Source: Nakamurella lactea DSM 19367
GTDB taxonomy: Bacteria; Actinomycetota; Actinomycetes; Mycobacteriales; Nakamurellaceae
Length of the DNA stretch: 64,000 bases
Direction of reading: 5' to 3'
Assembly: GCF_000426645.1 (NCBI RefSeq)
Contig: NZ_AUFT01000007.1
Coordinates: forward strand, 310,001 to 374,000
The translations under genes were made by a program, and so were the position numbers. This document shows, piece after piece, positions 58,587 through 64,000 of the stretch. Position 1 is the stretch's first letter. Every line of letters begins with the position of its first letter. A model generated the notes under the pieces. That model had not been told where the DNA came from and ran no database searches. It saw nothing but the letters and a program-made list of their open reading frames with translations.

Positions 58587-59608
58587 CCACCAGGCTGCTC
58601 GACGTCGAGGAACTTGTCCGGCGCGGCACGACCCTGATGGTCGCGGTCGGCACGCCGGTGCCCGCGGCGCAGCGGGTCGCCCGCTCTCTGGCCGAGGCCA
58701 ACCGCTGCGGACACGATTCGCACGGCGTGGTCCGGATCCCGTGGTACGCCGACTTCGTGCCGGACGGCCGCGCCGTCCCGACCGCCGAACCCGTGGTGGT
58801 CAACGAGTTCGGTGCCACCGCGGTGATCGACGGGCAGCGCTGCTGGGGGCAGCTGGCCGGCCACCTGGCCTGTGACGTCGCCGAGCGGATCGTGGCCGGC
58901 ACCGGGATCGCGGCGGTCACGGTGCGCTCGGCCAACCACGTAGGCCGGCTCGGGGAGTACGTCGAGCGGCTGGTCGCCAAGGGATTGGTGGGCATCATGT
59001 GGTGCAATGCCGATCCGGCGATGGCGCCGTTCGGCGGCCGCGACCGGATGCTCGGTACCAACCCGATGGCGATCGGGGTGCCGGCCGGCGACGCCGACCC
59101 GATGATCGTCGACTTCGCCAGCGCGGCGGTCGCCGAGGGGAAACTCCGGCTGGAGCGCGCGGCCGGTCGGTCGGTTGCTCCCGGGCTGATCCAGGACGGC
59201 GCAGGCGGCCCGTCCACCGATCCGGAAGATTTCTACCGCGGGGGCGCCCTGCTGCCGTTCGGGCTGCACAAGGGATTCGGGCTGGCGCTGATGATCGAAC
59301 TGCTGGGCGGCGCGCTGTCGGGCAACCACGTGGGCTTCCTGCCCGAATATCACTGGGGCAACGGAGTGGTGCTCATTGCTCTGGCCCCGGAGGCGTTCGG
59401 TGACCCGGCCGTCATCACCGACGAGTTCCGCCGGGGGTTGCAGGGCATTCGCGGCGCCCGCCCGGCGGCCGGCTTCGACGAGGTGCTGGCCCCCGGCGAC
59501 ATCGAAAAGCGGGTCAGGGAGCAGCGGGACGCCGAGGGCATCCCGGTGCCGCAGGAGGTCTGGGAGCAGCTGTCCGCGACGGCCGATCGGCTGGGTGTCC
59601 CGTGGTGA
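58583..59608 (+). CDS. Malate/L-lactate/ureidoglycolate dehydrogenase family (Ldh2/DlgD-like)
   Basis: The 341-residue protein has the non-Rossmann Ldh2 fold: CGHDSHGVVRIPWYADFVPD with the catalytic His, VTVRSANHVGRLGEYVERLV, GRDRMLGTNPMAIGVPAGDA, VDFASAAVAEGKL and LPFGLHKGFGLALMIELLGG. Relatives reduce 2,3-diketo-L-gulonate or oxidise 2-hydroxy acids with NAD(P). In this operon it may interconvert a diketo and a keto sugar acid just before the E1/E2 step. It overlaps the lactonase gene by four bases and ends the overlapping block. Confidence 0.92.
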   Translation: MTTRLLDVEELVRRGTTLMVAVGTPVPAAQRVARSLAEANRCGHDSHGVVRIPWYADFVPDGRAVPTAEPVVVNEFGATAVIDGQRCWGQLAGHLACDVAERIVAGTGIAAVTVRSANHVGRLGEYVERLVAKGLVGIMWCNADPAMAPFGGRDRMLGTNPMAIGVPAGDADPMIVDFASAAVAEGKLRLERAAGRSVAPGLIQDGAGGPSTDPEDFYRGGALLPFGLHKGFGLALMIELLGGALSGNHVGFLPEYHWGNGVVLIALAPEAFGDPAVITDEFRRGLQGIRGARPAAGFDEVLAPGDIEKRVREQRDAEGIPVPQEVWEQLSATADRLGVPW

Positions 59609-59612
59609 CGCC

Positions 59613-59666
59613 GTCAGCCGGTGCCTTGTCGTCAGCCGGTGCCTTGTCGTCAGTCGGTGCCCTGCC
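59613..59666. repeat. 18-base minisatellite after the Ldh2 gene, three units
   Basis: GTCAGCCGGTGCCTTGTC occurs twice perfectly, followed by a third copy with three mismatches. It begins five bases after the Ldh2 stop. In one minus-strand frame (start 59759) it reads KAPADD hexapeptides. Confidence 0.9.
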
Positions 59667-59702
59667 GCCGGCGGTGCCCGCCGGCACCAGGGGCGCGGTG
59701 GA

Positions 59703-59759
59703 CTCGGCCACGATCCGGCTCGCGCTCTTGACAGGCTCGACTCGGATGCGCACACTCAT
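59703..59759 (-). other. Possible 5' remnant of a divergent IclR-type regulator gene
   Basis: A minus-strand ATG at 59759 opens MSVRIRVEPVKSASRIVAE, whose VKSASR core resembles the start of IclR-family regulators. Similarity ends at once and the frame runs into the KAPADD minisatellite and the antisense of Ldh2. An ATTGTTAACAAT palindrome lies 11 bases upstream. This rests on a very short match and may be chance. A TTGACA box on plus (59728-59733) also lies in this interval. Confidence 0.2.
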
Positions 59760-59770
59760 GTCAACCGGTG

Positions 59771-59782
59771 ATTGTTAACAAT
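59771..59782. promoter_or_regulatory. ATTGTTAACAAT palindrome upstream of the sugar ABC genes
   Basis: A perfect 12-base palindrome ends 62 bases before the binding-protein ATG. It differs at one base from the palindrome upstream of the first GH36 gene. A TTGACA box 38 bases further upstream may be part of the promoter, though the matching -10 (CACACT) is poor. Confidence 0.65.
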
Positions 59783-59844
59783 AAGCGAAGACTCGTCCGC
59801 GAACACCCGGCAACGATGCCGACATCCGTCCAGGAGGAACACCG

Positions 59845-61275
59845 ATGAAGCGGTTCCAGAGCAGTGACAGCAGCCTTCCGGCCGGGCACCCACTTGCCCG
59901 CCGTAGCTTCCTCAAGGGGGTCGCGGCCACCGGCGCGTTGGCGCTCGGCGGCGGCCTGCTCAGTGCCTGTGGGGGTACGGCGAGCCCGGGGGAGTCGGGC
60001 ACCTCGGCCGATAACGCCGGCGCCGGCACCACCGCTGCCGCCTCTGGCGGCGCCACCAGCGCGGCCGCCGGCGGGTCGGGATCCGGTGGAAACAAGACGC
60101 TCACCCTGATGCTGGCCTCCTGGGTGGACCAAGGGTTCATCACCGACGTAATGATGGGATCGGCGGCCAAGTCCATCGGCGCCGAGCTCAAGCTCGTCAC
60201 GGTCGACGACGGCACCTATCCGGCGCAGGCCGCGGCCGCGCAGAAGGCGGGCCAGGCGCCGGATCTCATCTTCTGGACCGCCCAGGGCGCCACCGCGCTG
60301 CTGGCCAGCGGGGTCAAACTTGCCGACCTGGACTCGTACGTGGCGACCGAGGACAAGGCTGCCTTCTACTCCGCCGACTACGATGCCAACACCATCGACG
60401 GGAAGATCAAGGGGCTGGGCTTCCGCTGCAACTGCCGCGGCATCGTCTACCGGGGCGACTACGCCAAGTCGGCCGGGCTGACGGTTCCGGACAGCTGGAC
60501 CTTCGACGAGTTCGGCAAGTTCGCCACCGCACTGAACGTGGACAACCACATCGGCTTCGGCTTCGAGGCCAAGACCGGCGACGGCCGCTCGTCGTCGAAC
60601 TTCCTGCCGCTGATCTGGTCCACCGGTTCGCCCTTCGTCACCGGCGGCGACGGGGCCTGGAAGCCGGGCTTCACCAAGGACCAGATGACCCAGGTGATGC
60701 AGTTCTACTACGACGCCGTGCACACCTGGAAGTCCACCCCGTCCGACGCCGGCACCTGGGGCTACGAGAACACCGACGGCAACTTCGCCAAGGGGCTGCT
60801 GGCCTCATACTCGGCCGGCCCGTTCGTCTACCCGAACTCCAAGAACTACCCGGAAACGTTGCAGAATCTGGCGGTCGGCCCGCTCCCGCACATCTCCAAA
60901 CCGACCACCTTCTGGGAGGAGCACACCCTGTTCATCCACGGCGATTCGGCCAACCAGGACCTGGCCTGGAAGTTCATCGAGGCGATGCGCGGCGAGGAGA
61001 CCCAGAACCTGATCGCCACCCGCACCGGCGACGCCCAGCTGGCTGTCCGCAAGGCCGCCAACGAGGCGATCACCGATCCGTTCGTCCAGGGCTTCGCCGG
61101 CCTGCTGGACAATGCCGTTGTGCCCGAGCCGGTTCCGATCGCCCCGCTGATGAACAATGCGGTGCTGCCGGCGATCCAGTCGGTCTCGCTCAAGGACACC
61201 GCACCAGCTGATGCGGCGGCTGCGCTGATCGCGGCCATGGAGAAGGAGCTCGAGACCATCAACGCACAGAAATGA
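59845..61275 (+). CDS. Sugar ABC transporter binding protein, Tat-type lipoprotein
   Basis: The 476-residue family-1 binding protein has a twin-arginine lipoprotein signal (ARRSFLKGVAATGALALGGG, then LLSAC), a Ser/Ala/Gly tether to about residue 85, and the binding domain (TLTLMLASWVDQGFITD, APDLIFWTAQGATAL, SYSAGPFVYPNSKNYPETLQ). An AGGAGGAACACC site precedes the ATG. It would deliver an oligosaccharide or glycoside to the fused permease, which starts inside its last codons (ATGA overlap). Confidence 0.93.
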   Translation: MKRFQSSDSSLPAGHPLARRSFLKGVAATGALALGGGLLSACGGTASPGESGTSADNAGAGTTAAASGGATSAAAGGSGSGGNKTLTLMLASWVDQGFITDVMMGSAAKSIGAELKLVTVDDGTYPAQAAAAQKAGQAPDLIFWTAQGATALLASGVKLADLDSYVATEDKAAFYSADYDANTIDGKIKGLGFRCNCRGIVYRGDYAKSAGLTVPDSWTFDEFGKFATALNVDNHIGFGFEAKTGDGRSSSNFLPLIWSTGSPFVTGGDGAWKPGFTKDQMTQVMQFYYDAVHTWKSTPSDAGTWGYENTDGNFAKGLLASYSAGPFVYPNSKNYPETLQNLAVGPLPHISKPTTFWEEHTLFIHGDSANQDLAWKFIEAMRGEETQNLIATRTGDAQLAVRKAANEAITDPFVQGFAGLLDNAVVPEPVPIAPLMNNAVLPAIQSVSLKDTAPADAAAALIAAMEKELETINAQK

Positions 61276-63161
61276 CGCTGGTGACGTCAGCGACGAACCC
61301 CACGACGACTGCTCCATCGGCTCCGGTGGAGCGGTCGTCGGGGGTCGATCCCCGACGATCCCGCCGGCCGGGCGCCCGGGGCGGCGGCACCTACCTGATG
61401 TTGCTGGTGCCCGCGCTGGTGCTGCTGGTCGGTTTCGTGCTGTACCCCATCATCTCCAGCGTCATCACCAGCTTCAAGGCCGGCAACACCGGCAACTTCG
61501 TGGGGATGGACAACTACCGCCGGTTCTTCGAGAACCCGGACGCCGGCGCGATCATCGGCCACACCTTCATCCGCGGCATCGGCGGCGTGGTGCCGAGCTA
61601 CCTGCTTGGCATGCTGGCTGCGATCTCCCTGCACCAGAAACTCAAGGGCCGCACCCTGATCCGAGTGCTGGTGCTGGTGCCGTTCGTGATCTCGGCCCCG
61701 GTCGGGCTCAACATGTGGCGGCTGCTGCTCGACCCCTACACCGGGGTGCCGGCCGCCCTCGGGTTCCATGGCGGCGATCTGCTGGCCAATCCCGACGCCA
61801 TCTGGCCGGTGCTGCTGATCATCAACACCTGGGCCTCGTTCCAGTTCTATACGATCGTGTTGCTGGCCGGACTGAGCCGGATTCCGCAGGAGCTCTACGA
61901 AGCGGCCGAGGCCGACGGTGCCAACAGATGGCAGCGGTTCCGGCACATCACCTTGCCCGGCATCGGCTCGATCGGCCTGGCGGCCTGCGTGGTGCACTTC
62001 ATGGCCAGCTTCCAGGAGTTCAACCTGATCTGGATCCTGACCGGCGGCGGGCCGCTGGGCAGTACCCAGACGCTGGCAACCTTCGCCTATGCCAAGGCAT
62101 TCAGCGACTACGACAACGGGTACGCCACCGCCACCACCACCATCAGCATGATCATCATGATCCTGACGCTGGCGGTCGGCTTCGTGCTGCTCCGGCTGCT
62201 GCGCCCGGTGTTCCGGTCCGTCCGGCGGGCCATACCGGACCTGCCCCGCCGGCAGCGGCCGGTGGTGGTCGGCGGCGGCCGAAGTCGTGGCCGGCGGCAC
62301 GGACCGGGATTGCTGCTGCCGTCGATCGGCGCGCTGTTGGTGCTCGTCACGTCATTGCTGCCGATCCTGTTCATCGTGTCCAGGGCGTTCGACTCGACCC
62401 CCGGCGGACTCGAACCCGTCACGTTGATCCCGCGCCAGTGGTCGCTGACCAACTTCAAGCAGGTGCTCGGCAACCCGGAGTTGTACAACACCGGAAACCT
62501 GGTGGTGCCGCCGCTGGCGGTGAACTTCCTCAACAGCGTGCTGGTCTCGGTGGCCACGACCGTGCTGGTGCTCATCCTGGGAATGACTGCGGGATACGCG
62601 CTTTCCCGCTGGCGCTCGCCGCTGGCCAAGGTCGGCATCGGCCTGGTGCTGGTGCTGCAACTGGTGCCGGTGATCGTGCTGGTGTTCCCGCTGTACGACC
62701 TGTTGGCCAAGATCGGCTTGTTGGGCACGTTGACCGGACTGGTGCTGGCGACGGCGGCGCTGTACCTGCCGATCTGCACGCTGCTGTTCAAGGTGTTCTT
62801 CGACGGGATGCCAAGGGAGGTGGAGGAAGCGGCGGCGATCGACGGTGCCGGCACCATTCGCGTGCTGCTGTCCATCATCCGGCCCTCCGCAAAGCCGGTG
62901 ATCGGCGCGGTCGCGGCGTACACCCTGATCAACACCTGGAACGAGTACCTGTTGGGCACCACGCTGATCAGCGACCTGAACCGGCGGACCTTCCCGGCGG
63001 CACTGCAGCAGTTCATGTCCTCCTACAGCTTCAAGGCCCAGACCACACCGGGGATGCAGGCCGTCTACCTGCTGATCCCGATCGTCGCCGCGGTGATCCT
63101 GCTGGCCTTCACCCAGCGACACCTGGCGACCGCCTACCAGGGCGGCTCCGTCAAGGGCTGA
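61272..63161 (+). CDS. Fused MalF-MalG carbohydrate ABC permease
   Basis: The 629-residue protein contains two complete permeases in one chain. The first half has helix YLMLLVPALVLLVGFVLYPI (41-60) and an EAA loop EAAEADGANRWQRFRHITLP (210-229). An arginine-rich linker (about 311-345) follows. The second half has LLLPSIGALLVLVTSLLPIL (347-366) and a second EAA loop EEAAAIDGAGTIRVLLSIIR (518-537). Sugar importers normally use two separate proteins. No stop or frameshift lies at the junction and the second half keeps the usual C-terminal GSVKG. No ATPase gene is encoded here. Confidence 0.93.
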   Translation: MTLVTSATNPTTTAPSAPVERSSGVDPRRSRRPGARGGGTYLMLLVPALVLLVGFVLYPIISSVITSFKAGNTGNFVGMDNYRRFFENPDAGAIIGHTFIRGIGGVVPSYLLGMLAAISLHQKLKGRTLIRVLVLVPFVISAPVGLNMWRLLLDPYTGVPAALGFHGGDLLANPDAIWPVLLIINTWASFQFYTIVLLAGLSRIPQELYEAAEADGANRWQRFRHITLPGIGSIGLAACVVHFMASFQEFNLIWILTGGGPLGSTQTLATFAYAKAFSDYDNGYATATTTISMIIMILTLAVGFVLLRLLRPVFRSVRRAIPDLPRRQRPVVVGGGRSRGRRHGPGLLLPSIGALLVLVTSLLPILFIVSRAFDSTPGGLEPVTLIPRQWSLTNFKQVLGNPELYNTGNLVVPPLAVNFLNSVLVSVATTVLVLILGMTAGYALSRWRSPLAKVGIGLVLVLQLVPVIVLVFPLYDLLAKIGLLGTLTGLVLATAALYLPICTLLFKVFFDGMPREVEEAAAIDGAGTIRVLLSIIRPSAKPVIGAVAAYTLINTWNEYLLGTTLISDLNRRTFPAALQQFMSSYSFKAQTTPGMQAVYLLIPIVAAVILLAFTQRHLATAYQGGSVKG

Positions 63162-63221
63162 CCCGTTTCGCTCGGCAGTGCACGTCGGTCCCGGCTCGGG
63201 ACCTGTATCGGAAGGACTCCC

Positions 63222-64000
63222 ATGTCTTCGCTCACCATCGCCGTCGCGGACGGCGCCCTCAGTACCCAGGCCGAGATCGAGCAACGCTACGGGGGTCAGG
63301 CCCGATTCGTCACCGGGCCAATGGATTCGCCGGACAGCCTGGCCCGGACCGCGGCCGGGGCCGACGCCATCGTGGTCACCCTGCACCGGCTGTCGGCCGA
63401 GCACTTCGCGGCGCTGCCCGAGTCGGTCAGGGTGGTCGGGCGGGCCGGGGTCGGTCTGGACACCATCGACCTGGTCGCGGCCGACGAACGGGGCACGGCG
63501 GTGGTCTACCAGCCCGACTACGCCACCAACGAGGTCGCCGATCACGCTGCGGCAATGGCCCTCTCGGCCGTTCGGCTGATTCCCCTTGCCGACCGGAGCC
63601 TGCGCACCGGGCAGTGGGCGTCCGGGCCGCAGTTGGGCCCGATCCTGGATCTTCAGGAGGTGAGCGCCGGGATCGTCGGCGCCGGCCGGATCGGCCGGGC
63701 CGCCGGCCGCCGGCTGCGGCCGTTCGTCCGCGAGGTGCTCGGCTATGACGTCCCCGGCACCCCCGGGTCCGACGAACTGGAGATGGTCGGCTCGCTGCCG
63801 GAACTGCTGTCCCGCAGTTCGATCGTCTCACTGCACGTGCCGCTGACGCCGCAGACCCGTGGCCTGATCGGGGCGGACGAACTCGCCCTGCTACCGCCGG
63901 GTGCGGTGCTGGTCAACGTCTCCCGTGGCGGCCTGGTCGACGAGGCGGCGGTCGCCGAGGCGCTGCACTCCGGCCGGCTGGGTGCCGCCGCCCTCGACGT
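63222..64000 (+). CDS. D-isomer-specific 2-hydroxyacid dehydrogenase (SerA-like), 3' end cut by window edge
   Basis: About 259 residues are visible. The catalytic-domain segment VRVVGRAGVGLDTIDL, NEVADHAAAMALSAVR, the NAD loop SAGIVGAGRIGRAAGRRL (Gly-x-Gly-x-x-Gly), IVSLHVPLTPQTRGLIG and VLVNVSRGGLVDEAAV (catalytic Arg) follow the D-2-hydroxyacid dehydrogenase order. A GGAAGGACTCCC site precedes the ATG. It lies 60 bases after the fused permease and may interconvert a 2-hydroxy and 2-oxo acid of the same pathway. Serine biosynthesis is less likely in this context. Confidence 0.88.
   Translation, partial: MSSLTIAVADGALSTQAEIEQRYGGQARFVTGPMDSPDSLARTAAGADAIVVTLHRLSAEHFAALPESVRVVGRAGVGLDTIDLVAADERGTAVVYQPDYATNEVADHAAAMALSAVRLIPLADRSLRTGQWASGPQLGPILDLQEVSAGIVGAGRIGRAAGRRLRPFVREVLGYDVPGTPGSDELEMVGSLPELLSRSSIVSLHVPLTPQTRGLIGADELALLPPGAVLVNVSRGGLVDEAAVAEALHSGRLGAAALD

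Noticed and set aside
59514-59759. An 81-residue minus-strand gene overlapping the Ldh2 3' end
   Set aside because: Most of it is minisatellite plus antisense of Ldh2. Only its first 19 residues suggest a regulator remnant, reported separately at low confidence.

Overview
The window is very GC-rich, gene-dense DNA with long antisense open frames, many GTG starts and many 4-base ATGA/GTGA gene overlaps. Together with a molybdenum hydroxylase, a luciferase-like (LLM) oxidoreductase, an IdeR-type iron box, a mycobacterial-style EF-G-like gene and a homologue of the mycobacterial glucosylglycerate hydrolase, this points to an actinomycete. Composition and gene families suggest a soil, Nakamurella/Frankineae-like organism, but that placement is inference. 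I see no rRNA, tRNA, CRISPR array, insertion sequence or phage gene. The window is a chain of sugar and small-molecule catabolic loci, each with its own regulator.

Layout. (1) 1-6906, minus: a tightly overlapping operon of glucosylglycerate hydrolase-like GH63, a three-subunit molybdenum hydroxylase, an LLM oxidoreductase and an opine dehydrogenase (cut by the window edge), divergent from a ROK regulator (6985-8202). (2) 8222-13534, plus: FAD-linked oxidase, TetR regulator with a palindromic operator, alpha/beta hydrolase carrying a second copy of that operator in its first codons, and an EF-G-like GTPase. (3) 13569-20849: siderophore locus with enterochelin-esterase-like hydrolase, FecE-type ATPase and two FecCD permeases on minus; divergent across an iron box are a binding lipoprotein and a siderophore-interacting reductase fused to an O-methyltransferase. 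(4) 20824-30866: GntR, RraA-like, sugar ABC transporter and a GH38-like protein on minus; SDR and mannonate dehydratase on plus (hexuronate-type metabolism). (5) 30867-35386: truncated amidohydrolase remnant, CmoB-like methyltransferase, ornithine cyclodeaminase-like protein, GNAT and an exported GHL10-like glycosidase.

(6) 35556-43312: HMG-CoA-lyase-like gene divergent from GntR, CoA transferase, HyuA, HyuB and an N-carbamoylsarcosine-amidase-like hydrolase; two identical ATTGCATGCAAT palindromes lie in the divergent promoter. (7) 43329-45014: alpha/beta hydrolase divergent from an AraC regulator. (8) 45221-64000: a large sugar locus. It has tandem GH36-like paralogues (one without an export signal, one with a Tat signal), a FAD oxidoreductase, an FGGY kinase with GntR on minus, then a six-gene overlapping operon (E2, E1-alpha, E1-beta of a 2-oxo-acid/acetoin-type dehydrogenase, SDR, SMP-30 lactonase, Ldh2-type dehydrogenase), then a sugar ABC system whose two permeases are one polypeptide, and a 2-hydroxyacid dehydrogenase cut by the right edge. 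Near-identical palindromes 63-65 bp upstream of the first GH36 gene and the ABC binding-protein gene suggest one regulon.

Non-coding highlights: two copies of a 74-base hairpin element, each between convergent genes; three separate minisatellites, all with an 18-base period; and several palindromic operators. The best candidates for undescribed biology are the GH63/Mo-hydroxylase operon, the 2-oxo-acid-dehydrogenase sugar operon lacking its E3, and the reductase-methyltransferase fusion.
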